From Sphingomonas sp. 32-62-10 (GTDB taxonomy: Bacteria; Pseudomonadota; Alphaproteobacteria; Sphingomonadales; Sphingomonadaceae), in NCBI GenBank assembly GCA_002280555.1, contig NCEE01000009.1, forward strand, positions 62,001-126,000: a stretch of DNA of 64,000 nt, given 5' to 3'. Positions 7,423 through 16,223 of this stretch are shown one piece after another (the stretch's first letter is position 1; every line of letters begins with the position of its first letter). The notes under the pieces are model-generated. The model did no database searches. It was not told the DNA's origin and saw only the letters and a program-made list of their open reading frames with translations. The position numbers and the translations under genes are program-made.

Positions 7423-8709
7423 ATGCTTGATGCTTTTGGCCTGCGCACCCTTACCGCCATCGCCGTGATCGTCGCAGCGGCGGTGGCGATCACGTTGCAC
7501 GATGGAAGTTTGCAGGGCGGGCTTATGGTGCTCGTCGGCGGGATTGCGGCGGTATTGATCGCGGCAGGAACGGGGGATGCCGTTACTGACGTGCCGCTGC
7601 CCATTGCGCAGATCGACGATCCTCGCAGTAGTCCGGTCAATATCGATGAGATGATCGAGGCCATCGTTGAACCAATCCTGATCGTCGCCGAAGGCCGCGT
7701 CGCCCATGCCAATCTGCCTGCCCGGTCACTGTTGGGCGGGCACATCATCGGCGAGGATGTACGCTTGGCGATTCGCCACCCCGCTGCTGCTGAACGGCTG
7801 ACGAATATGCGCGCACCTGCCTATGGGCCGATCAACCTGGTCGGGCTCGGCACGCTCGATCAACGCTGGGAAATGCGGGTGACCACGATGAGCGATGGCC
7901 GCCGCGTCGTCCATCTGATCGATCAGACCGGCAGCTATGCCGCGGAACGGATGCGCGTCGATTTCGTCGCCAATGCCAGCCATGAATTGCGAACCCCGCT
8001 CGCATCGATTCTGGGCTTTGTCGAAACGCTGGGTGACGACAAGGCCGGGGGCGACGCGCAGGTGCGCGCGCGTTTTTTGAAGGTGATGTTCGATGAGGCG
8101 CGCCGAATGCAACGGCTGGTGGAAGATCTGATCTCCCTCAGCCGGATCGAAGCGGAAAAATATCGGGTGCCCGCCACCGAGGTCGATTTACGGCAGCTGA
8201 TGGAAGAAGTGCATGCCGAACTCGCCGATACACACGACAATCGGGGCGACGACCTGGTGACTGATATCGAGGCCGATGTGCCGCATGTGGTGGGGGATCG
8301 GGCGCAATTATCGCAGGTGCTTCACAATCTGATCGGCAACGCCATGAAATATGGCAAAAGTGGCACCCCAGTCGTTACCCGGCTCTGGAAGGATCAGACC
8401 GGTATGGTCCGAATCAGCGTTACCGATGAAGGCGAAGGCATTGCGCCTGAGCATCTGCCGCGCCTTACTGAACGTTTCTATCGCGTCGATGCCGGGCGCA
8501 GCCGATCATTGGGTGGCACCGGGCTCGGGTTGGCGATTGTCAAACATATTATCGAACGCCACCGGGGTCGGCTCGATATTACCAGCGTGGTGGGTAAAGG
8601 TACCACCGCTTCGATCCTGCTGCCGGCAAGCCCCGCCGTCGCGATGCCCCGGAAAGCACAGTCATCAAACGGTAACCTCACTGTCACACAGGCAACGCGG
8701 TCGGGGTGA
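7423..8709 (+). CDS. phoR: Phosphate regulon sensor histidine kinase
   Basis: Membrane sensor kinase that phosphorylates PhoB under phosphate limitation. The 428-residue protein has two N-terminal membrane segments (about residues 8-25 and 30-48), a PAS-like region, the H-box NASHELRTPLASILGF near residue 185, and the N/G boxes (NLIGNAMKYGKSG; GTGLGLAIVKHI). The start ATG at 7423 precedes the first membrane segment; the ribosome-binding site is weak. Its 3' end contains the putative PHO box for pstS. The other genes of the system, pst, phoU and phoB, follow directly. Confidence 0.88.
   Translation: MLDAFGLRTLTAIAVIVAAAVAITLHDGSLQGGLMVLVGGIAAVLIAAGTGDAVTDVPLPIAQIDDPRSSPVNIDEMIEAIVEPILIVAEGRVAHANLPARSLLGGHIIGEDVRLAIRHPAAAERLTNMRAPAYGPINLVGLGTLDQRWEMRVTTMSDGRRVVHLIDQTGSYAAERMRVDFVANASHELRTPLASILGFVETLGDDKAGGDAQVRARFLKVMFDEARRMQRLVEDLISLSRIEAEKYRVPATEVDLRQLMEEVHAELADTHDNRGDDLVTDIEADVPHVVGDRAQLSQVLHNLIGNAMKYGKSGTPVVTRLWKDQTGMVRISVTDEGEGIAPEHLPRLTERFYRVDAGRSRSLGGTGLGLAIVKHIIERHRGRLDITSVVGKGTTASILLPASPAVAMPRKAQSSNGNLTVTQATRSG
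8659..8687 (+). promoter_or_regulatory. Putative PHO box upstream of pstS
   Basis: Three heptamers spaced exactly 11 bp apart resemble the PhoB half-site CTGTCAT: CAGTCAT (8659-8665), CGGTAAC (8670-8676) and CTGTCAC (8681-8687). A weaker fourth, GCAACGC, follows at 8692. They lie inside the 3' end of phoR, 62-90 bp before the pstS start. The 7+4 bp periodicity is the known PhoB binding geometry; the middle repeat is poor. Confidence 0.5.
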
Positions 8710-8748
8710 TAGCGGCGCTGCGGGGACATTTCTGCAAGGAGGGATTCG

Positions 8749-9798
8749 ATGCGACGTCAATTCGCAATTCTGGCGGCTGCGATGCTTGGGCTGGCCGGCT
8801 GTGACGATCAGGCCAATGGTGGCGGGGCGGGCTCCCGCGACCAGATCAAGGTCGTGGGCTCTTCGACTATCTATCCTTTCACCACATTAGTTGCCGAACA
8901 ATTCGTCAACCAGAACCCGGGCATGAAAGCGCCGGTGATCGAATCGACCGGGACGGGCGCCGGGATGAAGCTGTTCTGCGCCGGCGTTGGCGCCCAGCAC
9001 CCCGATATTGCCAATGCATCGCGCCGGATGAAGCTGTCTGAATTCACCACGTGCGGCGAAAATGGTGTCGACCGGATCATGGAAATCCAGATCGGGCTGG
9101 ACGGAATCGCTTTTGCCGAGGGTAAGGAAGGGCCAAAGCTAACGCTGACCCCGGTCGATCTCTATCTCGCGCTGGCAGCCAATCCGAAGGGCAAGCCCAA
9201 TGAGGCGAAGACCTGGAAGGACGTGAACCCGGCGCTGCCGGCGATCCCGATCCAGGTGTATGGCCCGCCATCGACCAGCGGCACGCGCGACGCGCTTGCG
9301 GAACTGATCCTTTCGCGCGGTTGTGCGGCAATTTATCCGGACAGCATGAAGCTGAAGGACAAAAAGCCCGACGATTACGCCAATGTCTGCACCCGCGTGC
9401 GTGATGACGGCCCTTATGTCGATGCGGGTGAGAACGACAATCTGATCGTCCAGAAACTCCAGTCAAACCCCAATGCTTTGGGGATTTTTGGCTATAGCTA
9501 TCTTGAAGAGAACAAGGCCAATCTTGTCGGCGTGCCGGTGAACGGCGTTGCGCCAACCTATGAGACGATCACCAGCGGCACCTATCCCGGTGCCCGCCCG
9601 CTCTTCATCTATGTGAAAAAAGCCCATCTGACGGCAATTCCCGGTCTGCCCAAGTTCCTCGAAACCTATGCAGCATCGTGGGATGCCAGCGGTCCGCTGG
9701 TGAAGCGCGGCCTGATCGCGGCACCGCAGGCGGTTCGCGATGCATCGGCGGACGTTATCAAGAACGGTACCACGCTGGAGGCGCGCGTCCTGCGCTAA
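8749..9798 (+). CDS. pstS: Phosphate ABC transporter substrate-binding protein
   Basis: Periplasmic phosphate-binding component of the Pst importer. The 349-residue product starts with a lipoprotein signal ending LAGC (Cys18), so it is probably membrane-anchored. The phosphate-binding features are KVVGSSTIYPF near residue 36, ESTGTGAGMKLFC near residue 65, ANASRRMK, and GPPSTSGTRD near residue 177. A strong Shine-Dalgarno sequence (AAGGAGG) precedes the ATG. pstC follows after 77 bp. Confidence 0.93.
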   Translation: MRRQFAILAAAMLGLAGCDDQANGGGAGSRDQIKVVGSSTIYPFTTLVAEQFVNQNPGMKAPVIESTGTGAGMKLFCAGVGAQHPDIANASRRMKLSEFTTCGENGVDRIMEIQIGLDGIAFAEGKEGPKLTLTPVDLYLALAANPKGKPNEAKTWKDVNPALPAIPIQVYGPPSTSGTRDALAELILSRGCAAIYPDSMKLKDKKPDDYANVCTRVRDDGPYVDAGENDNLIVQKLQSNPNALGIFGYSYLEENKANLVGVPVNGVAPTYETITSGTYPGARPLFIYVKKAHLTAIPGLPKFLETYAASWDASGPLVKRGLIAAPQAVRDASADVIKNGTTLEARVLR

Positions 9799-9875
9799 GG
9801 CCCAAATCGATACCCGACCGGGGCGGCGATCATTACTGCCGCCTCGGTCCAACGATAGATTGAAGACCATTTCCC

Positions 9876-11252
9876 TTGTCGATTTTGCTGCTCCTTTTTT
9901 TGATTGCCGGTCTTGGCCTGATCGGCTGGCTCACTGCGCGTGTCAGAGCAGTCGGTTTTCGCCGTGGCACGAGCCGCCGGTTCAGCTCGCTGCCCTCACA
10001 CCACGGCACCTATGTCGCAATGTGGATGGTCATTCCGGCACTGTTGTGCGTCACGGTGTGGCTCGTCGTAACGCCTGCCGTCGTCACCAACACCGTTCTG
10101 CAATCACCGATAGCGGTCGAACTGCCCCCGCGCGGTTTTGAACGGGCAGCAGTGTTGACCGAGGCGCGCTCGATCGGCGAAGGTCGGAAAGTCGCCAACG
10201 CCAATCCGCTGGCGCAAAGGCTGGCGCCGGCCTACGCCGCTGCGCAATCCCGCTATAACTGGTTGGGATCGACACTGGCGCTGTTGCTGGCAATTGCATG
10301 TGGTGCCTATGCCTACACGCGCGTCAAACCCGATTTCAGGGCCCGCACGCGGATTGAGCGGGTGGTGATGCTGCTGCTGCTGGCCGCGTCGCTGATCGCG
10401 ATCCTGACGACGGCGGGGATCGTCGGCTCGCTGTTGTTCGAATCCTATCGCTTCTTCCAGATGGTGCCGGTGCTCGATTTCCTGACCGGTACGCATTGGA
10501 GCCCGCAAGTGATCGACGCGCGCGATCCCGGTGCGTCGCTCGGCGCGGTGCCACTGTTCTGGGGCACCTTCTTCATCGGCGCGGTAATCGCGATGATTGT
10601 CGCGATCCCGTTCGGGCTGATGAGCGCGATCTACCTGACGCAATATGCCGCCCCCGGCGTCCGCCGCTGGATGAAACCGATCCTCGAAGTCCTCGCGGGC
10701 GTGCCCACCGTCGTTTACGGCTATTTCGCTGCGCTGACGGTGGCGCCTGCGGTGCGCGACATTGCGGTGTCGGTCGGCATCACTTGGGCAAGTTCAGAAA
10801 GCGCGCTCGCTGCCGGTTTGGTGATGGGGGTGATGATCATCCCGTTCGTATCGTCGATGGCCGATGATTCGATCGCTGCGGTGCCCGCATCGATGCGCGA
10901 TGGATCGCTGGCAATGGGCGCGACGACATCCGAAACGATCCGCCGCGTCCTGTTGCCCGCCGCGCTGCCCGGCGTCGTCGGCGGCGTGCTGCTCGCGATC
11001 AGCCGCGCGATCGGCGAGACGATGATCGTGGTGATGGCGGCATCGGGCATCGCCACATTAACGCTCAACCCGCTCGCCAGTGCCACCACCGTCACCAAGC
11101 AGATCGTCGACCTGCTGACTGGCGAGGCGGAATTCGATAGCCCCAAGACGCTCGCCGCCTTTGCGCTGGGGCTGACGCTGTTCGTCATTACGCTGCTGCT
11201 CAACATCGTCGCGCTGACGGTCGTGAAACGCTATCGGGAAGCTTATGACTGA
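9876..11252 (+). CDS. pstC: Phosphate ABC transporter permease PstC
   Basis: Inner-membrane permease of the Pst complex. The 458-residue product is longer than E. coli PstC because of an extra N-terminal membrane segment and a periplasmic region before the core. The permease core carries the EAA-type loop (MGATTSETIRRVLLPAALPGV) near residue 350. The only plausible start is TTG at 9876, since a TGA closes the frame at 9861 and no ATG lies between. The gene overlaps pstA by 8 bases. Confidence 0.9.
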   Translation: MSILLLLFLIAGLGLIGWLTARVRAVGFRRGTSRRFSSLPSHHGTYVAMWMVIPALLCVTVWLVVTPAVVTNTVLQSPIAVELPPRGFERAAVLTEARSIGEGRKVANANPLAQRLAPAYAAAQSRYNWLGSTLALLLAIACGAYAYTRVKPDFRARTRIERVVMLLLLAASLIAILTTAGIVGSLLFESYRFFQMVPVLDFLTGTHWSPQVIDARDPGASLGAVPLFWGTFFIGAVIAMIVAIPFGLMSAIYLTQYAAPGVRRWMKPILEVLAGVPTVVYGYFAALTVAPAVRDIAVSVGITWASSESALAAGLVMGVMIIPFVSSMADDSIAAVPASMRDGSLAMGATTSETIRRVLLPAALPGVVGGVLLAISRAIGETMIVVMAASGIATLTLNPLASATTVTKQIVDLLTGEAEFDSPKTLAAFALGLTLFVITLLLNIVALTVVKRYREAYD

Positions 11253-12525
11253 CGCGCCCTCCCCCCAGCGCCAGCCCGAGCGCGCGCCGACCGATTGGCG
11301 CGCGAGCGCGATGCAGCGCCGAACGCGTCGACGCTATGCTGCCGAACGCCGGTTCCGCTTGTTCGGATTGGGTGCCGTGGTCATGTCTGCAGGGTTTCTT
11401 GCCTTCCTGCTGATCACCATGCTCGCCAATGGCCTGCAGGGCTTCACCCAGGCCGAGATCAGCCTGCCGGTGGATTTTCCGCGTGCCGGCTTGACGATCG
11501 ATCCCGTGCGCTTGCAAGGCGACGGTGCCGATCTGGCGCTCGCAGGCGCTGGTCTGTCTGATGCGACGACTCGCGCCGCCGTCGCCGCTTTCGGCCCGGG
11601 CGGCGAAGCCTTGCTGTCCGACGGCGCGTGGCTGCGCGTCCGAGACCAGCTGAAGGCAAACCCGGCGCTGCTGCGCGGCAAGACAGTGGTAAGCGTTCCC
11701 GCCGCGACCGAACTCGATATCGCCGCCAAGGGCATCGGTTCACCCGAGGCAGAGGCAATGGTGGCGCGATTAAGGGCAGCAGGGCAGCTCCATATCGCGT
11801 TCAACTGGCCGTTCCTGACCGAATCGGATGCGACGGATCCGACAATGGTCGGCATCTGGGGCGCGCTGAAGGGATCGCTGTTCACAATGCTTGTCACGAT
11901 CAGCCTGGCGTTCCCGGTAGGCGTGCTCTCGGCGCTGTACCTCGAGGAATATGCCCCGCGAAACCGCTGGACTGACCTGATCGAGGTGTCGATCAACAAT
12001 CTCGCCGCCGTGCCATCGATCATCTTTGGCCTTCTGGGACTGGCTGTGTTTCTCAACACTTTCCATCTGCCGCGTTCGGCGTCGATCGTGGGCGGGCTGA
12101 CGCTCGCGCTGATGACGATGCCAGTGATCGTCATCGCCGGGCGAAACGCGATAAAATCGGTCCCGCCATCGATCCGCGACGCGGCACTCGGCGTCGGCGC
12201 GAGCCCAATCCAGGTGGTGTTTCATCACGTCCTGCCACTCGCCCTGCCGGGCATCTTGACTGGCACGATCATTGGCATGGCGCGCGCGCTGGGCGAGACG
12301 GCACCGTTGCTGATGATCGGCATGCGCGCTTTTATCGCCAGCCCGCCCGAGAGGCTGACCGATCCGGCGACGGTGCTGCCCGTTCAGATCTTCCTTTGGT
12401 CCGACGAAGTTAGCCGTGGCTTTGTCGAGAAAACCAGCGCGGCGATTATCGTGCTGCTCGTGTTCCTGCTCGCGATGAACGGTGTCGCCATCTATCTCCG
12501 CAACAAATTCGAGACCCGCTGGTAA
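11245..12525 (+). CDS. pstA: Phosphate ABC transporter permease PstA
   Basis: Second Pst permease, 426 residues. The first ~25 residues are basic, then a membrane segment, then a long soluble insertion (about residues 70-190) before the permease core. The core contains the EAA loop LGVGASPIQVVFHHVLPLALPG near residue 315 (described, not quoted beyond its key GASPIQ) and the conserved GETAPLL. The start ATG lies inside pstC and the stop shares a base with the pstB start (TAATG), implying coupled translation. Confidence 0.9.
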   Translation: MTDAPSPQRQPERAPTDWRASAMQRRTRRRYAAERRFRLFGLGAVVMSAGFLAFLLITMLANGLQGFTQAEISLPVDFPRAGLTIDPVRLQGDGADLALAGAGLSDATTRAAVAAFGPGGEALLSDGAWLRVRDQLKANPALLRGKTVVSVPAATELDIAAKGIGSPEAEAMVARLRAAGQLHIAFNWPFLTESDATDPTMVGIWGALKGSLFTMLVTISLAFPVGVLSALYLEEYAPRNRWTDLIEVSINNLAAVPSIIFGLLGLAVFLNTFHLPRSASIVGGLTLALMTMPVIVIAGRNAIKSVPPSIRDAALGVGASPIQVVFHHVLPLALPGILTGTIIGMARALGETAPLLMIGMRAFIASPPERLTDPATVLPVQIFLWSDEVSRGFVEKTSAAIIVLLVFLLAMNGVAIYLRNKFETRW

Positions 12526-13310
12526 TGAACGCCCCCATAATTCCCGCCCCGCGCGCGCCGAAGATGACGGCGAAGAACGTCAACGTCCATTACGGCGCGA
12601 AACAGGCGATCAACGACGTTTCGCTCGATGTCGATATGGATCATGTGACGTCGCTGATCGGCCCGTCGGGCTGCGGCAAATCAACCTTTCTGCGCACCCT
12701 CAACCGGATGAACGACACGATCCCGATCGCGCGGACGGATGGCGATATCCGGCTCGACGGCGAAGATATCTACGCAGCTGAAATGGACGTGGTGCAGCTG
12801 CGCGCGCGCGTCGGGATGGTATTCCAGAAGCCCAATCCCTTCCCCAAATCGATCTACGAAAACGTCGCCTATGGCCCACGCATCCATGGCCTTGCCTCCA
12901 CCAAGGCACAACTCGACGTTGCGGTAGAGCAATCGCTCCGGCGCGCGGGTCTGTGGGATGAAGTGAAAGACCGGTTGACCGACAGCGGCACGGCCCTGTC
13001 GGGCGGCCAGCAACAGCGACTGTGCATCGCCCGCGCCATCGCGGTCGACCCCGAAGTCATCCTGATGGACGAGCCCTGTTCGGCGCTCGACCCGATCGCG
13101 ACCGCCAAGATCGAGGAGCTGATCCACGAGCTGAAGGGCCGCTATGCGATCGTCATCGTCACCCACAATATGCAGCAGGCCGCGCGCGTTTCGCAGCGCA
13201 CCGCGTTTTTTCATCTCGGCACGCTCGTCGAATATGGCGCAACATCAGACATTTTCACCAACCCGCGCCAGGAGCGGACCAAAGACTATATTACCGGCCG
13301 ATATGGCTGA
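12525..13310 (+). CDS. pstB: Phosphate ABC transporter ATP-binding protein
   Basis: Cytoplasmic ATPase of the Pst importer, 261 residues. All ABC motifs are present: Walker A GPSGCGKST near residue 46, the Q-loop in VGMVFQKPNPFP, signature LSGGQQQRL near residue 161, Walker B VILMDEPCSALDP, and the switch histidine in VTHNMQQA. The start overlaps the pstA stop by one base. phoU follows 23 bp downstream. Confidence 0.95.
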   Translation: MNAPIIPAPRAPKMTAKNVNVHYGAKQAINDVSLDVDMDHVTSLIGPSGCGKSTFLRTLNRMNDTIPIARTDGDIRLDGEDIYAAEMDVVQLRARVGMVFQKPNPFPKSIYENVAYGPRIHGLASTKAQLDVAVEQSLRRAGLWDEVKDRLTDSGTALSGGQQQRLCIARAIAVDPEVILMDEPCSALDPIATAKIEELIHELKGRYAIVIVTHNMQQAARVSQRTAFFHLGTLVEYGATSDIFTNPRQERTKDYITGRYG

Positions 13311-13333
13311 CCTCTTTCAAATCGAGAAACACG

Positions 13334-13977
13334 TTGGTTGATCACACGGTGAAGGCTTTTGACGAAGATATCGGCGAACTGCGCGGGCTGATTGCGCAGA
13401 TGGGCGGGCTGGCGGAACACGCCATCGTCGCGTCGATGGCCGCACTGAAACACCATGACCTTGAAGGTGCCGAGGCGATAGTTACCGGCGACAAGCAGAT
13501 CGACGCGCTCGAAATGCAGGTCGAGCGGCTGGCCGTTCAGTTAATCGCGCTGCGCGCGCCGCTGGCGGATGATCTGCGCGAAGTAGTCGCTGCGCTGAAG
13601 ATCGCCGGGGTGATCGAGCGGATCGGTGATTATGCCAAGAACATCGCCCGCCGCGTCGCCGCGATCGAGGATCATGGGACGATCGAGCCGCTGTCGGTGC
13701 TGCCCGCCATGGCAACCTTGGCAACCACGATGGTGCATGACGTGCTCGACGCCTATGCCGCGCGCGATGCCGACGCCGCGATCCGGGTGTGCGAAAGCGA
13801 CCGCGCGGTCGATGATTTCTACAACAGCCTGTTCCGCGTGTCGCGCATTTACTGTTCATCGCCAAGAACCTGGAACGCGTGGGTGACCACGCGACCAATA
13901 TTGCCGAGATGGTCTATTATGCGGCCACCGGCGTCCACATGGGGGAGCGCGAACGCGGCGCTGCCTACACCCATTGA
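13334..13977 (+). pseudogene. phoU: phoU, disrupted by an internal deletion and frameshift
   Basis: PhoU links Pst transport to PhoR and represses the Pho regulon when phosphate is plentiful. The frame starts at TTG 13334 (VDHTVKAFDEDIGELR) and reads as PhoU for 168 residues to DDFYNSLFR at 13837. The rest of the family sequence, HLLFIAKNLERVGDHATNIAE through a TGA at 13975, is present but in another frame from 13846. Family alignment predicts about 18 residues between these points; only 11 bases remain, so about 43 bp are missing, which also explains the frame change. As read, translation runs out of frame to 14005 and lacks the second metal-binding helix. Either a real mutation or an assembly fault. 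Confidence 0.85.
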
Positions 13978-14017
13978 TCCTGACCTATTGAACCTGAACT
14001 GCTGACGGAGACGAAAA

Positions 14018-14710
14018 ATGGCCCGCGCCAAGATGTTGCTCGTCGAAGATGACGCCGCCCTTGCCGAATTGCTGATCTGGCATTTCAAGCGCGAGGATTT
14101 CGATGTCCAGCAAACGCCGGACGGTGAAGAGGCGCTGTTGCTCGCCAAGGAAGCCACGCCCGATATCGTGCTGCTCGACTGGATGGTCGAGGGGCTGTCG
14201 GGGATCGAGGTATGCCGCCGCCTGCGCCGGATGCCTGAAACGGCGAACGTGCCGATCATCATGCTCACCGCGCGCGGTGAAGAGGAAGATCGCGTGCGCG
14301 GGCTCGAAACTGGGGCGGACGACTATGTGACCAAGCCCTTTTCCCCGCGTGAACTCGTCGCGCGGGTCGGCGCGGTGCTGCGCCGTGTCCGCCCGGCGCT
14401 CGCCGGTGAACAACTGACCTATGCCGATATCGAGATGGATACGGTGGGGCACAAGGTGCGCCGTTCGGGCGAGGTTATCCCGCTCGGGCCGACCGAATTC
14501 CGCCTGCTCAAGCATTTCCTGGAGCATCCCGGCTGGGTGTTCAGCCGTGAGCGCTTGCTTGATGCGGTGTGGGGGCATGACAGCGACATCGAAAGCCGCA
14601 CCGTCGACGTCCATATCCGCCGCCTGCGCAAGGCGATCAATCACGGCGACCGGCCGGACATCATCCGCACGGTCCGCTCGGCAGGCTACGCGCTCGATTC
14701 GGGGAACTGA
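14018..14710 (+). CDS. phoB: Phosphate regulon response regulator
   Basis: DNA-binding regulator of the Pho regulon, 230 residues. The receiver domain shows the acidic pair EDD near residue 10, the phospho-acceptor aspartate in VLLDWM near residue 54, and the conserved lysine in TKPFSPREL. The C-terminal OmpR-type winged helix ends with RTVDVHIRRLRKAI and TVRSAGYAL. Shine-Dalgarno GGAGA precedes the ATG. It is last in the phoR-pst-phoU-phoB order. Confidence 0.95.
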   Translation: MARAKMLLVEDDAALAELLIWHFKREDFDVQQTPDGEEALLLAKEATPDIVLLDWMVEGLSGIEVCRRLRRMPETANVPIIMLTARGEEEDRVRGLETGADDYVTKPFSPRELVARVGAVLRRVRPALAGEQLTYADIEMDTVGHKVRRSGEVIPLGPTEFRLLKHFLEHPGWVFSRERLLDAVWGHDSDIESRTVDVHIRRLRKAINHGDRPDIIRTVRSAGYALDSGN

Positions 14711-14742
14711 GCACCGGATGCCTGTTCTGGGCACTTAACGGG

Positions 14743-14792
14743 CCCCTGATCGTTGTTGGGGCGGGGCGATGAGTCCCCGTCCCCGGATCAGG
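14743..14792 (+). terminator. Long hairpin after phoB, possible terminator
   Basis: CCTGATC (14745-14751) pairs with GATCAGG (14786-14792), enclosing a second very GC-rich stem, GGGGCGGGG with CCCCGTCCCC. There is no T-tract, so it may be a factor-dependent terminator or an mRNA-stabilising hairpin rather than an intrinsic terminator. Confidence 0.45.
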
Positions 14793-14802
14793 AGCCGTGA
14801 TC

Positions 14803-15035
14803 ATGAAAATTTTGCTTAGCCTTGCCGCACTCGTGCTCAGGAAGCGAATATGGCGACCAACTCCGCCGCCGAAGCGAATAACTCGGCCCTCGCGACCGAT
14901 CCAAGCCGGGTCAGCGCGGCACCGGCAATGACCAGCTACCCCATCTGCAAGCGCGGACAGTTCGATGATTGCATGGAACCGGGCAACGGCGCGACACCCA
15001 CGAAGAATAAGCGCACGCGCAAAACCCGCCGCTGA
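14803..15035 (+). pseudogene. Small secreted protein gene with a frameshift or deletion in its signal peptide
   Basis: ATG 14803 opens a signal-peptide-like start (MKILLSLAALVL), but that frame then becomes arginine- and proline-rich nonsense. A second frame begins QEANMATNSAAEANNSAL at 14838 and continues to TGA 15033-15035. Its C-terminal part has two cysteines (YPICKRG and DDCMEPG) and a basic tail. The two halves join well if at least one base, or a short segment of the signal peptide, is missing near 14834. The combined layout, signal peptide, Asn/Ala-rich linker and Cys pair, resembles small periplasmic proteins seen in sphingomonads. Alternatively translation could start at ATG 14850, giving a 61-residue protein without a signal. 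Confidence 0.5.
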
Positions 15036-15131
15036 CCCAACAAGCAAGCAGGACCAGTTGTCGGTCCCGCTTGCGCCCGTTGCGCAATCGAATAGGAAGC
15101 GCTCGACCTCAACATTCTGGGAAGAGCGCTC

Positions 15132-16031
15132 ATGACCATCAGTTTCGAAAACCGCGTCGCCATTGTCACCGGAGCCGGTGGCGGGTTGGGCCGCGCCTAT
15201 GCCCTTGAGCTGGCGCGGCGCGGCGCGAAGGTCGTCGTCAACGATCTCGGCGGATCGCGCGATGGCACCGGCCATTCGGATGCTGCGCTGAAGGTCGTCG
15301 AGGAAATCGAAGCCGCTGGCGGCACCGCGATGTCGAACGGCGGCAGCGTTACCGAGTACGACCAGATGGTCGAAATGGTCGAAGCCGCGAAGGCCAAATG
15401 GGGCAGCGTCGACATTCTGATCAACAATGCCGGCGTGCTGCGCGACAAGAGCTTCGCCAAGATGGAGCCCGCCGATTTCAAGTTCGTCGTCGATGTCCAC
15501 CTGAACGGATCGGCCAACTGCACCAAGGCGGTCTGGGAAACGATGCGTGCGCAAAATTATGGCCGCGTGCTGATGACCGCCTCGTCGACCGGGCTCTACG
15601 GCAATTTCGGCCAGGCCAATTATGGCGCGGCCAAGCTTGGCCTTGCCGGGCTGACCAAGACGCTCGCGATCGAGGGTGCCAAGAACAACATCAAGGTCAA
15701 CACGATTGCGCCAACCGCCGGCACGCGGATGACGGAAGATCTTTTCCCGGCGGAAGCCTTTGCGGCGTTCGCGCCTGAAAAGGTCGCCCCCGCCGCGCTG
15801 TATCTCGTGTCCGAGGACGCACCGACCAACATGATCATCGGCGCGGGCGCTGGCGTATTCCAGGCGGCCTATGTCACGCTCACCGCCGGCAAGTTGCTGA
15901 CCGGCGACGATCTCTCGCCCGAGGGCATTGCCGCGCACTGGGATGCCATCACCGATCGTACCGGCGAACTGACCCCGCAATCGGGCAGCGAGCAATCGCT
16001 GAGCATCCTGAAGCTGCTTCAAGCGAAGTAA
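15132..16031 (+). CDS. SDR-family dehydrogenase, multifunctional-enzyme type 2-like
   Basis: NAD(P)-dependent short-chain dehydrogenase, 299 residues. The cofactor loop TGAGGGLGRAY lies at residues 13-23, the NNAG motif near residue 98, the catalytic serine in TASSTGLYG, and the YGAAK Tyr-Lys pair near residue 164. The segment VVVNDLGGSRDGTG after the second strand and the overall length resemble the dehydrogenase domain of peroxisomal multifunctional enzyme type 2 (hydroxyacyl-CoA dehydrogenase), so a role in beta-oxidation of fatty or steroid acyl-CoAs is likely but not proven. It stands alone; a palindromic repeat follows. Confidence 0.8.
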   Translation: MTISFENRVAIVTGAGGGLGRAYALELARRGAKVVVNDLGGSRDGTGHSDAALKVVEEIEAAGGTAMSNGGSVTEYDQMVEMVEAAKAKWGSVDILINNAGVLRDKSFAKMEPADFKFVVDVHLNGSANCTKAVWETMRAQNYGRVLMTASSTGLYGNFGQANYGAAKLGLAGLTKTLAIEGAKNNIKVNTIAPTAGTRMTEDLFPAEAFAAFAPEKVAPAALYLVSEDAPTNMIIGAGAGVFQAAYVTLTAGKLLTGDDLSPEGIAAHWDAITDRTGELTPQSGSEQSLSILKLLQAK

Positions 16032-16054
16032 CGCCCCTAATCCGACAATCCCCA

Positions 16055-16167
16055 CCTCCGTTCGCCCTGAGCGAAGTCTAAGCCTGTCCTGAGCGCCTGC
16101 CTTAACAGGCAGACGAAGGGGGCAAGCGCGGCGCCTGGGCTTCGACTTCGCTCAGGGCGAACGGAGG
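16055..16167. repeat. Intergenic palindromic repeat with 24-bp perfect arms
   Basis: The left arm at 16055-16078 (core GCCCTGAGCGAAGTC) is exactly complementary to the right arm at 16144-16167. An inner CCTG/CAGG-rich hairpin sits between them. This motif type is widespread between genes in sphingomonad genomes. It lies just after the SDR gene, on the side of the APC permease. Confidence 0.75.
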
Positions 16168-16223
16168 GCGATTTGACGACCGGCCTAATTGCGGCCCCTA
16201 TTCATTCGTGCGACCTTGATCGC

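Noticed and set aside
15132..16031. Fusion with a MaoC/SCP2 domain, as in full multifunctional enzyme type 2
   Set aside because: The gene stops after the dehydrogenase domain at 299 residues; no hydratase or SCP2 domain follows.
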